NCBI RefSeq assembly: GCF_000424665.1
Contig: NZ_KE384222.1
Location: 55,660-119,659, forward strand
Reading direction: 5' to 3'
DNA from: Salinimicrobium terrae DSM 17865
GTDB lineage: Bacteria > Bacteroidota > Bacteroidia > Flavobacteriales > Flavobacteriaceae
Length of the DNA stretch: 64,000 bases
Shown here: positions 38,140 to 46,473 of the stretch, piece after piece
Position numbering within the stretch: the first letter of the stretch is position 1
Layout of the letters: every line of letters starts with the position of its first letter
The notes under the pieces: generated by a model
Seen by the model: only the letters and a program-made list of their open reading frames with translations
Database searches by the model: none
What the model was told of the DNA's origin: nothing
Position numbers and translations under genes: made by a program

Positions 38140-39909
38140 ATGAATGTTCAGGACATACTTTCCGTTCAGGTAAAAGAAGCGGTTAAAAATATATTTCAGG
38201 TGGAATTGGAGACAATAGAATTCCAGCCAACCCGAAAAGATTTTGAAGGCGATATTACACTTGTCACTTTTCCTATGTTGAGACAAGTTAAAACAAGTCC
38301 GGTGAAACTGGGGGAAGCTATTGGCCAGTATCTTGTTGAACACAACAATGAGATTGAAAAATTTAATGTAGTACAGGGATTTTTGAACATTGTGCTGGCA
38401 GATCAATATTATCTCAATTTCTTCGGAAAAATTAAAGAAGACGCCAACTTTGGAAAAGCTCCGGAAGGCGGAGAGTCAATAATGGTAGAGTATTCATCAC
38501 CAAATACAAATAAACCACTGCATTTGGGCCACATTCGAAATAACCTTTTAGGGTTCTCGGTAGCTGAAATTTTGAAGGCTTCCGGAAAAAAGGTTTATAA
38601 AACCCAGATCATCAACGACCGCGGAATTCATATCTGTAAGTCCATGCTCGCCTGGCAACGCTTTGGAAATAGTGAAACTCCGGAAAGCTCAGGATTAAAA
38701 GGAGATAAACTGGTAGGTAACTACTATGTGAAATTTGACAAAGTCTATAAGGAGGAAGTTTCTTATCTGCTTGCTCAGGGTAAAACTGAAGAAGAAGCAA
38801 AAGCCGAAGCTCCTATTTTAAAAGATGCGCAGGAGATGCTTCGTAAATGGGAAGCCGGCGATAAAGAAGTTGTGGACTTGTGGAAGACCATGAACCAGTG
38901 GGTTTATGACGGTTTCGAGCAGACTTACGATAAACTTGGAGTTGATTTTGATAAAAATTATTACGAGAGTAATACTTATTTGCTCGGTAAAGATGTAGTT
39001 GTCAAAGGTCTGGAAAAAGGGATTTTTTACCGCAAAGAGGACGGTAGCGTATGGATCGACCTTACAGATGAAGGCCTTGATGAAAAAATTGTGCTGCGTA
39101 GTGATGGTACTGCAGTTTACATGACCCAGGATATTGGGACTGCTATCCAGCGGGTAGAAGATTATGCCATTAATGGGATGGTCTATACTGTAGGAAACGA
39201 ACAGGATTACCACTTTAAAGTGCTCTTTTTGATTCTTAAAAAACTTGGATTCACATGGGCAGATAATCTTTACCACCTAAGTTACGGAATGGTGGATCTT
39301 CCTTCTGGAAAAATGAAAAGTCGGGAAGGAACCGTTGTTGATGCCGATGATCTTATTGAAGAAATGACCGCTACCGCCAAAAATATTTCTGAAGAGCTTG
39401 GAAAACTTGATGGTTATTCAGAACCTGAAAAGGAGGAGCTTTATCGCATTATTGGTCTTGGAGCCCTTAAATATTACATTTTAAAAGTAGATCCCCGTAA
39501 AAGGATACTTTTTAATCCGGAAGAATCTGTCGATTTCCAGGGGAATACTGGCCCTTTTATTCAGTACACCTATGCGAGAATTCAATCTATTCTCCGTAAA
39601 GCTGAATTTGACTACAGTGAACAAATACTGGACTATAATTTGAACGATAAGGAAAAAGAGTTAATAAAACAGCTTCAGCTTTATCCTGAAACTGTACAGT
39701 TGGCTGCCGAAAATCATAGTCCGGCACTTATAGCGAATTACACCTATGATCTGGTGAAGGAATTCAATAGTTTCTATCAAAATGTAACAATTCTTGGAAC
39801 CGAAGATGAAACTGAAAAGAAATTCCGGGTACAGTTGTCAAAAACAGTGGGAGATGTGATTAAATCCTCTTTTGGATTATTGGGAATTCAGGTGCCCGAG
39901 AGAATGTAA
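38140..39909 (+). CDS. argS: Arginine-tRNA ligase
   Basis: 589 residues, a class I aminoacyl-tRNA synthetase charging tRNA-Arg. The N-terminal arginyl additional domain is followed by S-S-P-N-T-N-K-P-L-H-L-G-H (HIGH motif), the catalytic Rossmann fold, a KMSKS variant K-M-K-S-R-E-G and the helical DALR anticodon domain, which ends G-L-L-G-I-Q-V-P-E-R-M. Full length, own promoter. A low-complexity TACGAA-rich stretch and the 29-bp palindrome before ffh follow it. Confidence 0.97.
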   Translation: MNVQDILSVQVKEAVKNIFQVELETIEFQPTRKDFEGDITLVTFPMLRQVKTSPVKLGEAIGQYLVEHNNEIEKFNVVQGFLNIVLADQYYLNFFGKIKEDANFGKAPEGGESIMVEYSSPNTNKPLHLGHIRNNLLGFSVAEILKASGKKVYKTQIINDRGIHICKSMLAWQRFGNSETPESSGLKGDKLVGNYYVKFDKVYKEEVSYLLAQGKTEEEAKAEAPILKDAQEMLRKWEAGDKEVVDLWKTMNQWVYDGFEQTYDKLGVDFDKNYYESNTYLLGKDVVVKGLEKGIFYRKEDGSVWIDLTDEGLDEKIVLRSDGTAVYMTQDIGTAIQRVEDYAINGMVYTVGNEQDYHFKVLFLILKKLGFTWADNLYHLSYGMVDLPSGKMKSREGTVVDADDLIEEMTATAKNISEELGKLDGYSEPEKEELYRIIGLGALKYYILKVDPRKRILFNPEESVDFQGNTGPFIQYTYARIQSILRKAEFDYSEQILDYNLNDKEKELIKQLQLYPETVQLAAENHSPALIANYTYDLVKEFNSFYQNVTILGTEDETEKKFRVQLSKTVGDVIKSSFGLLGIQVPERM

Positions 39910-39916
39910 ACCGAAG

Positions 39917-39945
39917 TACGAAGGTAGAATTACGAATTACGAAGT
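39917..39945. repeat. Low-complexity TACGAA-type repeat
   Basis: GTACGAAGGTAGAATTACGAATTACGAAG contains three imperfect copies of TACGAA(T/G)TA-like units directly after argS. No function is evident. Confidence 0.45.
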
Positions 39946-39979
39946 TGGACGTCTGAAGGTAGAAATGAAGAAAAATATA

Positions 39980-40008
39980 AGGTGTCAAAAATGACATTTT
40001 TGACACCT
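39980..40008. promoter_or_regulatory. 29-bp perfect palindrome upstream of ffh
   Basis: Arms AGGTGTCAAAAATG and CATTTTTGACACCT (14 bases each) around a single A. There is no T-run, so it is a poor terminator; it is the best member of the CATTTTT dyad group. A second dyad CCGGAA/TTCCGG follows at about 40012-40032. ffh starts 139 bases on. Confidence 0.55.
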
Positions 40009-40096
40009 GTTCCGGAAGAAAATTATTTCCGGAGAAAGAGAAATATTTTAAAGTTGAAGTGGAGTTGAAAAAGTTTTCACTTCGGCCTCAAATCAT

Positions 40097-40104
40097 TAAA
40101 TTTG
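40097..40104 (+). promoter_or_regulatory. -7 promoter element for ffh
   Basis: Exact TAnnTTTG (TAAATTTG), with TTTT at 40074-40077 at the 19-base spacing as a weak -33. The ATG is 43 bases downstream. Confidence 0.6.
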
Positions 40105-40147
40105 CAACTGTTGGTTGAAAACCGGCAGTTTAAAAATCTGAGAGATT

Positions 40148-41476
40148 ATGTTCGAAAGTTTAAGTGATAAGTTAGATAATGCCTTACACGTCCTAAAGGG
40201 ACACGGGCAAATAACTGAAGTCAATGTTGCTGAAACTCTTAAAGAGGTAAGGCGGGCTCTGGTAGATGCCGATGTGAATTATAAAATCGCTAAGGAATTT
40301 ACTTCTACAGTAAAGGAAAAGGCATTGGGGCAGGACGTTCTTACCGCTTTAAAGCCGGGACAGATGATGGTGAAGCTCGTAAAAGACGAGCTTACTCAAT
40401 TAATGGGAGGTGAAGCCGAAGGAATAAATCTTTCAGGAAATCCTTCTGTGATCCTTATGTCGGGATTACAGGGAAGTGGTAAAACGACTTTTTCCGGAAA
40501 ACTGGCGAATTATTTAAAAACAAAGAAGACCAAGAAACCTTTGTTGGTTGCTTGTGACGTTTACCGTCCAGCAGCAATCAATCAGTTACATATAGTTGGA
40601 GATCAGGTAGGAGTTGAGGTCTTTAGTGATGAAGGCAATCAGGATCCTGTTGCGATTTCTAAGGCTGCGATTGCTCATGCAAAAGCTAATGGTCACAATG
40701 TGGTGATCATTGATACCGCGGGACGTCTTGCTGTCGATGAGGCGATGATGACCGAAATCGCTAATATCCACAGTGCAATTCAGCCGCAGGAAACTCTTTT
40801 CGTGGTGGATTCCATGACAGGACAGGATGCAGTAAACACAGCTAAAGCCTTTAACGACCGCCTTAATTTCGACGGAGTTATCCTCACCAAATTAGACGGG
40901 GATACCCGGGGTGGTGCGGCGATTTCAATTAAATCTGTAGTCAATAAACCAATCAAGTTTATAGGTACAGGGGAAAAAATGGATGCCATTGACGTGTTCT
41001 ATCCTTCCCGTATGGCCGATCGTATCCTGGGAATGGGAGACGTTGTTTCCCTTGTGGAAAGAGCCCAGGAGCAATATGATGAAGAGGAAGCAAGAAAACT
41101 TCAGAAGAAGATTGCCAAAAATGAATTTGGATTTGATGATTTCCTGAGCCAGCTTCAGCAGATCAAGAAGATGGGATCGATGAAAGACCTTATGGGTATG
41201 ATTCCCGGGGCAGGAAAAATGTTGAAGGATGTTGAAATTGATGATGATGCTTTCAAACCTATTGAAGCTATTATTCATTCCATGACTCCCGAAGAGCGCT
41301 CGAAACCGTCATTAATTAATGCATCAAGAAAGAAAAGAATAGGAAAAGGTTCGGGGACTTCAGTACAGCAGGTAAATCAGTTGCTAAAGCAGTTCGGACA
41401 AATGAGCAAAATGATGAAAATGATGCAGGGCGGCGGCGGCAGAAAAATGATGCAGATGATGAAGGGTATGAAGTAG
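40148..41476 (+). CDS. ffh: Signal recognition particle protein Ffh (SRP54)
   Basis: 442 residues. An N-terminal helical bundle, then the SRP GTPase domain with P-loop G-L-Q-G-S-G-K-T-T (106-114), D-T-A-G-R and T-K-L-D-G-D-T-R-G-G, then the M domain, which binds 4.5S RNA and signal sequences and ends in a Met/Gly-rich tail (Q-M-S-K-M-M-K-M-M-Q-G-G). Full length. It works with FtsY to bring membrane proteins to SecY. Own promoter; a four-helix-bundle gene and then folD follow. Confidence 0.98.
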   Translation: MFESLSDKLDNALHVLKGHGQITEVNVAETLKEVRRALVDADVNYKIAKEFTSTVKEKALGQDVLTALKPGQMMVKLVKDELTQLMGGEAEGINLSGNPSVILMSGLQGSGKTTFSGKLANYLKTKKTKKPLLVACDVYRPAAINQLHIVGDQVGVEVFSDEGNQDPVAISKAAIAHAKANGHNVVIIDTAGRLAVDEAMMTEIANIHSAIQPQETLFVVDSMTGQDAVNTAKAFNDRLNFDGVILTKLDGDTRGGAAISIKSVVNKPIKFIGTGEKMDAIDVFYPSRMADRILGMGDVVSLVERAQEQYDEEEARKLQKKIAKNEFGFDDFLSQLQQIKKMGSMKDLMGMIPGAGKMLKDVEIDDDAFKPIEAIIHSMTPEERSKPSLINASRKKRIGKGSGTSVQQVNQLLKQFGQMSKMMKMMQGGGGRKMMQMMKGMK

Positions 41477-41483
41477 TTATAAA

Positions 41484-41514
41484 GTTAGCAGTAGGCAGTG
41501 CAAAGTAGGCAGTT
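41484..41514. repeat. Left flank repeat of the four-helix-bundle gene
   Basis: GTTAGCAGT (41484-41492) followed by several GGCAGT units. Its exact reverse complement ACTGCTAAC lies at 41917-41925 at the other end of the gene. Confidence 0.6.
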
Positions 41515-41552
41515 GTAAAAGCATTTTTAGTTAAACTCTGTAGAATTACCAG

Positions 41553-41924
41553 ATGAGTTTTAAATCATTAATGGCATATCAAAAAGCTTTTGCTCTGGCT
41601 ATGGAGATTTTTCATCTTACAAAATCATTTCCGGTAGAAGAAAGATTTGCCCTAACCAACCAGATTGTTAGATCCTCCAGAAGTGTTTGTGCAACAGTTT
41701 CAGAAGCATATCGTAAAGGAGATTACTTGAAACATTTCAGGAGTAAATTAACCGATGCAGACAGTGAAAATTCCGAAACTCAATTGTGGCTCGATTTTGC
41801 TCTTGCCTGTGAATATATCTCCAAACAAAAACATGAAGATTTGCAGGACCAATCCCTGCAGGTTGGAAGATTAATTAATTTCATGATCATTAATCCCGGG
41901 AAGTTTGGCGTTAAAGACTGCTAA
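41553..41924 (+). CDS. Four-helix bundle protein (23S rRNA intervening-sequence family)
   Basis: A 123-residue helical protein: S-L-M-A-Y-Q-K-A-F-A-L-A-M-E-I at the start, F-P-x-E-E-R-F-A-L-T-N-Q-I-V-R-S-S-R-S-V-C-A-T-V-S-E-A and a C-terminal pair of helices match the family first found inside 23S rRNA insertions (PF05635 type). Members form pentameric bundles; the function is unknown. The gene lies between ffh and folD and is flanked by inverted repeats of about 30 bp (9 bp exact), like a self-contained insert. The stop lies within the right repeat. Confidence 0.88.
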   Translation: MSFKSLMAYQKAFALAMEIFHLTKSFPVEERFALTNQIVRSSRSVCATVSEAYRKGDYLKHFRSKLTDADSENSETQLWLDFALACEYISKQKHEDLQDQSLQVGRLINFMIINPGKFGVKDC

Positions 41925-41950
41925 CTGCTCACTAATAACTGCACACTAAG
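41916..41950. repeat. Right flank repeat of the four-helix-bundle gene
   Basis: ACTGCTAAC (41917-41925) is the exact inverse of the left flank; two more AACTGC units follow. The repeat ends 2 bp before the folD ATG. Confidence 0.6.
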
Positions 41951-41951
41951 A

Positions 41952-42851
41952 ATGACTCTCCTCGACGGTAAAAAATTAAGCAACGATATCCAGGAAGAAA
42001 TTGCCCTGGAAGTACAAAAAATGAAAAAGCGTGGGGAGAAGGTCCCGCATTTAGCTGCCATTATTGTTGGAAGCGATGGCGCAAGTTTAACCTATGTAAA
42101 CGCCAAGGTTAATGCGTGTAAAAGGGTAGGATTCGAATCATCTGAATACCGTATGTCCTCTAATACAAGTGAGTTGGAGCTGCTGGCAAAAATTGAGGAG
42201 CTAAACAATAATGATGATATTGACGGGTTTATAGTACAATTGCCCCTACCGCCACAAATTAACACTCAAAAGGTTCTTTTGGCTGTAAGCCCCGACAAAG
42301 ATGTGGATGGTTTCCACCCCACCAATTTTGGAAAGATGTCCCTTGATATGACCTCCTTTATTCCGGCAACTCCTTTCGGCATCCTTGAAATGCTGGAACG
42401 TTATGATATTCCCACAAAGGGAAAGCACACTGTTGTAATTGGAAGAAGTTATATTGTTGGAAGACCAATGAGCATCCTGATGGGCAGACAGGGCTTTCCG
42501 GGGAATTCGACGGTAACCTTAACTCACGAATTCACTAAGAACATCACTCAGATAACTTCGCAGGCAGACATTATAATCATTGCAGTGGGAATTCCTAATT
42601 TCCTGAAAGCCGAAATGGTCAAGGATGACGCCGTGGTTATTGATGTTGGAATTACCCGCGTACCGGACGATTCCAAACCTAAAGGGTACAGAATCTCCGG
42701 AGACGTGGATTTTGAAAATGTCTCAAAAAAGGTGAGCTATATTACTCCCGTTCCCGGCGGTGTGGGTCCCATGACCATAGCTATGCTTTTAAAGAATACT
42801 TTACTGGCCAGGGAAACTCACCGCAGCAGAAAAATGGAATTAAAAGATTAG
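41952..42851 (+). CDS. folD: Bifunctional methylenetetrahydrofolate dehydrogenase/methenyltetrahydrofolate cyclohydrolase
   Basis: 299 residues. FolD interconverts 5,10-methylene-, methenyl- and 10-formyl-THF, feeding purine synthesis and formylation of initiator Met-tRNA. The signature Y-V-N-A-K-V-N-A-C with catalytic Lys, Q-L-P-L-P, K-D-V-D-G-F-H-P-T-N, V-I-G-R-S-x-I-V-G-R-P and P-V-P-G-G-V-G-P-M-T are present. The substrate loop reads P-A-T-P-F-G instead of the common P-C-T-P. Convergent with the DUF1232 gene; the stops are 2 bp apart. Confidence 0.97.
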   Translation: MTLLDGKKLSNDIQEEIALEVQKMKKRGEKVPHLAAIIVGSDGASLTYVNAKVNACKRVGFESSEYRMSSNTSELELLAKIEELNNNDDIDGFIVQLPLPPQINTQKVLLAVSPDKDVDGFHPTNFGKMSLDMTSFIPATPFGILEMLERYDIPTKGKHTVVIGRSYIVGRPMSILMGRQGFPGNSTVTLTHEFTKNITQITSQADIIIIAVGIPNFLKAEMVKDDAVVIDVGITRVPDDSKPKGYRISGDVDFENVSKKVSYITPVPGGVGPMTIAMLLKNTLLARETHRSRKMELKD

Positions 42852-42853
42852 TT

Positions 42854-43261
42854 TCAGGAACTTAGACCTTTAGCTTCTTCAATCTTCCAATCGAGATAGG
42901 CGTGTAAATCGGACTCTATGAAGCGTACAGCTATTGTAAAAAGTGCGAAATCGTCTACGTAACCTACTCCCGGTAAGAAATCGGGTACCATATCTAATGG
43001 ATTGAATACATAGATTAGTGTTAAGCCTATTGCTGCAATGGTAAACCACGGGGCGTGGGTGTAATTTCCTTTCTTATAATCTTTGAGCATTCCGAACATA
43101 AGTTTGCCTAATTCGGCATACTTTTTCATCCCCGAACTATTCATCTTTTTATCAATGGCTTTTCTGTTCTTCATTACCATATCAAGATCTCCGTCGTCTA
43201 CATTCGAGATCTCAGATTTTAAATAATCTTTGTTGATCTTCTTTTTTACATTCTCTAGCAT
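42854..43261 (-). CDS. YkvA family (DUF1232) small membrane protein
   Basis: 135 residues. The DUF1232 core is clear: Y-V-F-N-P-L-D-M-V-P-D-F-L-P-G-V-G-Y-V-D-D (about residues 85-105), with a transmembrane helix just before. The N-terminal half is charged and helical. Function unknown. The last gene of a minus-strand run, 18 bp after the AI-2E family gene. Confidence 0.88.
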   Translation of the reverse strand: MLENVKKKINKDYLKSEISNVDDGDLDMVMKNRKAIDKKMNSSGMKKYAELGKLMFGMLKDYKKGNYTHAPWFTIAAIGLTLIYVFNPLDMVPDFLPGVGYVDDFALFTIAVRFIESDLHAYLDWKIEEAKGLSS

Positions 43262-43279
43262 AGCATTAATTTTTTAGTG

Positions 43280-44299
43280 TTAAAGTTTATTTTCTGTTTT
43301 TCCGTATTCGTGCTTATATATCTTTAAGATAAGCAAAAACAGGGATACGAGCAAAGGCCCGAATATTAAACCAATAAACCCGAAAAGAGGTACACCCACT
43401 ATTACCCCGAAGAGGGTGATCAAAGGGTGGACACTTGCCAATCGGTTCAATATATAGAGGCGCAGGATATTGTCCGTAATATTAACTATAACCATTCCGT
43501 AGATGATTATAAAAATGGCCTGCCATTCCATACCCATTGAATAGAGTAAAATAGTTACAGGGACAATTCCTATAGCTGTCCCAATAAATGGAACCATTGC
43601 TCCAATCCCGGTGATCACAAACCAGAATAGAGGGTCGGGTACTCCGGCAATAAGGTAACCGATTAGCGCTACAATTCCCTGAAAAAAAGCAACAAGAGGG
43701 ATTCCCAACGCATTGGATTTGACCATTTCATCTCCTTCATGCCCAAGTATTTCAAGATTATCTTTTCCAAGAGGAATATACGAGATCACCAGGTCCTTCA
43801 ACTTATCCCTGTTCATCAACATGTAGAACAACAGGAAATACATAATACTTATAGCTATAAAAGCCTGGAAAGTTCCTGCGCCCAGAGATTGTAAATTGTT
43901 TGACAGCCAATTCGTAACCCTGGAAGAATCAATGCTCTGGCTAAGGTCGTAGCCAACGTAAATTTCAGCTTCATTTACCTGATCCTTTACTGCCTGCAGG
44001 ACCATTTCGGAATTGGCAACAGCTTTTCCAATTTTGGCAGTAAGCATGATCGCTGTTAGAGTGATGGGAACCAAGATACCCACAAAAGAAAGGAACATGA
44101 GAGTAGCTGCAGATATTATTGGTTTCCAGCCCCTCCGAACCATCCAGCCCATCGGCTTTCTCATGATAACATACAGAGTAATGGCGCCAAGAATTCCGGA
44201 AAGATAAGGTAGGACCTCCCGAAAGATCAAAACCAAAAGGAATATAATGAGGAGTAGTACGAACAGTTGCCGTACTAAAGATGGTTTCAATCTGTTCAT
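43280..44299 (-). CDS. AI-2E family transporter
   Basis: A 339-residue inner-membrane protein with about eight transmembrane segments and a soluble stretch at 85-140. The C-terminal half has the family pattern G-I-V-A-L-I-G-Y-L-I-A-G-V-P-D, F-I-G-T-A-I-G-I-V-P and the final L-F-G-F-I-G-L-I-F-G-P-L. Members include TqsA and various ion exporters, so the substrate is open. It lies 11 bp downstream of the VOC gene. Confidence 0.88.
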   Translation of the reverse strand: MNRLKPSLVRQLFVLLLIIFLLVLIFREVLPYLSGILGAITLYVIMRKPMGWMVRRGWKPIISAATLMFLSFVGILVPITLTAIMLTAKIGKAVANSEMVLQAVKDQVNEAEIYVGYDLSQSIDSSRVTNWLSNNLQSLGAGTFQAFIAISIMYFLLFYMLMNRDKLKDLVISYIPLGKDNLEILGHEGDEMVKSNALGIPLVAFFQGIVALIGYLIAGVPDPLFWFVITGIGAMVPFIGTAIGIVPVTILLYSMGMEWQAIFIIIYGMVIVNITDNILRLYILNRLASVHPLITLFGVIVGVPLFGFIGLIFGPLLVSLFLLILKIYKHEYGKTENKL

Positions 44300-44310
44300 T
44301 TATCAGGTAA

Positions 44311-44736
44311 TTATTTCGCGAATAATTGATTTATATTTTTAAAGGCTTTGAATTCGAGAGCATTGCCACTTGGGTCTTTAAAAAACATAGTGGCCTGTTC
44401 TCCAACTTGTCCTTCAAAGCGAATATAAGGTTCAATTACAAAGGAAATGTTCTTGTTGGCTAACTCTTGTGAAAAAGACTGAAAGGTATCCCAATCGAGG
44501 ACTACACCAAAATGAGGAATTGGTACATCTTTGCCATCTACAGGATTACTGCCTGCATCTCTACCTTCGGAAGCTGCCTTGTAGTGGATCACCAGTTGAT
44601 GTCCAAAAAAGTTAAAATCTACCCAGTGATCACTGCTTCTTCCTTCTTCGCAGCCTAAAGTATTTCTATAGAACTTCCGGGCTTCTTCCAAATTGTTAAC
44701 AGGTATCGCAAGGTGAAAAGGTTGGATTTTTTGCAT
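44311..44736 (-). CDS. VOC family (glyoxalase/dioxygenase-like) protein
   Basis: 141 residues with two beta-alpha-beta-beta-beta modules. [10 protein letters not shown] at the start carries the first metal His, and P-H-F-G-V-V-L and [13 protein letters not shown] the later metal ligands. Probably a metal-dependent enzyme of small-molecule metabolism; the substrate is unknown. Three bp after the DUF7218-type gene. Confidence 0.85.
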   Translation of the reverse strand: MQKIQPFHLAIPVNNLEEARKFYRNTLGCEEGRSSDHWVDFNFFGHQLVIHYKAASEGRDAGSNPVDGKDVPIPHFGVVLDWDTFQSFSQELANKNISFVIEPYIRFEGQVGEQATMFFKDPSGNALEFKAFKNINQLFAK

Positions 44737-44739
44737 TTT

Positions 44740-44979
44740 CTAGTGGTTTCGTAAGGCGTTGATCAATTCTTTCTTGCTCATTTTTGACCGGCCTTCAATT
44801 CCTACTTCCTTTGCTTTCTTGTAAAGATCCTCTTTACTGCGGTCTTCGTACTTTTCTCCTTTACCACCCTTCTCGCCGGAGTTTGATGAATTAGCAATCC
44901 TGGCAGCCTTTTCTTTACTGGCTCCCTTATCTCGTAAAGCTTCGTATTGGTCTTCGTTCTTGATTCTGTTATCTGGCAT
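44740..44979 (-). CDS. Small Rho-termination-factor-N-like protein (DUF7218-type)
   Basis: 79 residues, very charged. The first half (N-E-D-Q-Y-E-A-L-R-D-K-G-A-S-K-E-K-A-A-R-I-A-N) is typical of the DUF7218 family; the second half (Y-E-D-R-S-K-E-D-L-Y-K-K-A-K-E-V-G-I-E-G-R-S-K-M) is a SAP/Rho-N-like helical motif that may bind nucleic acid. Function unknown. Upstream of the VOC gene in the minus-strand run. Confidence 0.82.
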   Translation of the reverse strand: MPDNRIKNEDQYEALRDKGASKEKAARIANSSNSGEKGGKGEKYEDRSKEDLYKKAKEVGIEGRSKMSKKELINALRNH

Positions 44980-45031
44980 ATTTTTTTATTAAAAATAAGC
45001 AGATACAGCCAAATATTTGCTTAATTCTCTG

Positions 45032-45886
45032 TTAAGATTCCCTGTTTCTTGAGTTTTTCCGGGACTTCTGTTTGTGATATGGTTTTTTTTTCGTTCTCTC
45101 TTTTGGTTCTGTTTTTTCCGTCCTTAATGCAGTAGCTGGTGAATTGTCATTTAAAGAGGCCTCTTTTGTCTTTACAGATTCACTCGTTAACCTATCGAGT
45201 TGCTCGAGTTCTTCTTTGGTAAGATGTCGATACTGTCCAATTTCCACATCCAATTTGATATTCATGATCCTTACTCGCTTAAGCTTTACTACTTCATAAC
45301 CGAGATATTCGCACATACGGCGTATTTGCCTGTTCAGACCCTGGGTAAGAACGATCCTGAAAACAAATTTGCTTAGTTGTTCTACTTCACATTCACGGGT
45401 TACAGTCTCTAAAATGGGAATTCCCGAAGACATTCTTTGAATGAAATCTGGCGTAATAATTCTATCGACTGTAACTATGTATTCTTTTTCATGATTATTT
45501 CGGGCTCTTAAAATTTTATTTACAATATCACCATCATCTGTGAGTAAAATCAATCCTTCGCTGGGTTTGTCCAGGCGCCCTATGGGAAAGATTCGGGTGG
45601 GAAAATTGATATAGTCTACTATGTTTTTTTTTTCGGCGGGATTGGTAGTGCAAACAATTCCTATAGGTTTATTGAAGGCGAGGTAGACATTGTCCTTTTT
45701 TGGTGGGACTATAAGTTTTCCATTGACGCGCACCTCATCGTTGGGACTTACTTTTGTCCCCATTTCTGGTATTTCACCGTTTATCGTCACTCTTCCCTGT
45801 TCAATGAGTGTGTCGGCCTTTCTTCGGGAGCAGTAGCCTACTTCACTCAGATATTTATTTAAACGGGTAAGATTTTCAGAAGACAT
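45032..45886 (-). CDS. rluF: 23S rRNA pseudouridine synthase RluF-like
   Basis: 284 residues. An N-terminal S4 RNA-binding domain (L-N-K-Y-L-S-E-V-G-Y-C-S-R-R-K-A-D, residues 7-65) precedes the RsuA/RluB/E/F catalytic domain with Asp in G-R-L-D-K-P-S-E-G-L and the Q-G-L-N-R-Q-I-R-R-M motif. Y-L-A-F-N-K-P-I-G-I-V-C-T-T is the RluF-type sequence, giving pseudouridine at 23S 2604. A Lys/Arg/Glu-rich tail of about 45 residues follows. RluB or RluE are the alternatives. Confidence 0.87.
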   Translation of the reverse strand: MSSENLTRLNKYLSEVGYCSRRKADTLIEQGRVTINGEIPEMGTKVSPNDEVRVNGKLIVPPKKDNVYLAFNKPIGIVCTTNPAEKKNIVDYINFPTRIFPIGRLDKPSEGLILLTDDGDIVNKILRARNNHEKEYIVTVDRIITPDFIQRMSSGIPILETVTRECEVEQLSKFVFRIVLTQGLNRQIRRMCEYLGYEVVKLKRVRIMNIKLDVEIGQYRHLTKEELEQLDRLTSESVKTKEASLNDNSPATALRTEKTEPKERTKKKPYHKQKSRKNSRNRES

Positions 45887-45902
45887 GGAAAAATTTTAAG
45901 GA

Positions 45903-46460
45903 TTAATCCCAATCGATCATAAAATAATTAATCTTCGCATCATCGGGGATTTGTGAAGCCTGTATTCGGGTTTGCGTATCATACCGTAGTTCTACCGGCA
46001 GTTGCTTTTTATCAACAGTCACGTATATATTTAATTCATCAATGAAAATCACGGCTGCACTTAAGGTGTTCTCTATCCTCGAAATGTTGTAGTTTTCAAC
46101 AATTTCTTTAAAAGTACTTTCTTTACCAAGACCTCTTGCAGTTTTATACCGTGGATCAAGCACCTGGACAAAACCTATTGTGCTAGTTGAATCAAAAGCC
46201 TGTACAGGTTCAATGAGGAGAAGCTTATTACCTTCCTTATCGAAAACTTCAATTTCATTGCTTTTTCGATATAATTCGCTGTTGCTCACCTGTTTCACAA
46301 TCGAATCTTCGGCAAAAATAGAATCAAGTTGATTAATTCTAATATCACTGGTTAACCCGCCAATGCTATTGGCGCTTATTAGAAAAGGATCCTGTTCTTT
46401 TTCACATGAAACAAGGACACCTGTAGTGATAATAAGTAAAGATAAAATGCTTTTTCGCAT
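45903..46460 (-). CDS. Putative lipoprotein of unknown function
   Basis: 185 residues. The N-terminus M-R-K-S-I-L-S-L-L-I-I-T-T-G-V-L-V-S-C is a lipoprotein signal with lipobox Cys19, followed by E-K-E-Q-D (acidic/Lys, compatible with surface export). The body has two beta-rich parts and no recognised domain. It lies between the HerA-like ATPase and rluF, 13 bp after the ATPase gene. Confidence 0.78.
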   Translation of the reverse strand: MRKSILSLLIITTGVLVSCEKEQDPFLISANSIGGLTSDIRINQLDSIFAEDSIVKQVSNSELYRKSNEIEVFDKEGNKLLLIEPVQAFDSTSTIGFVQVLDPRYKTARGLGKESTFKEIVENYNISRIENTLSAAVIFIDELNIYVTVDKKQLPVELRYDTQTRIQASQIPDDAKINYFMIDWD

Positions 46461-46473
46461 GATTATGAAGTAA

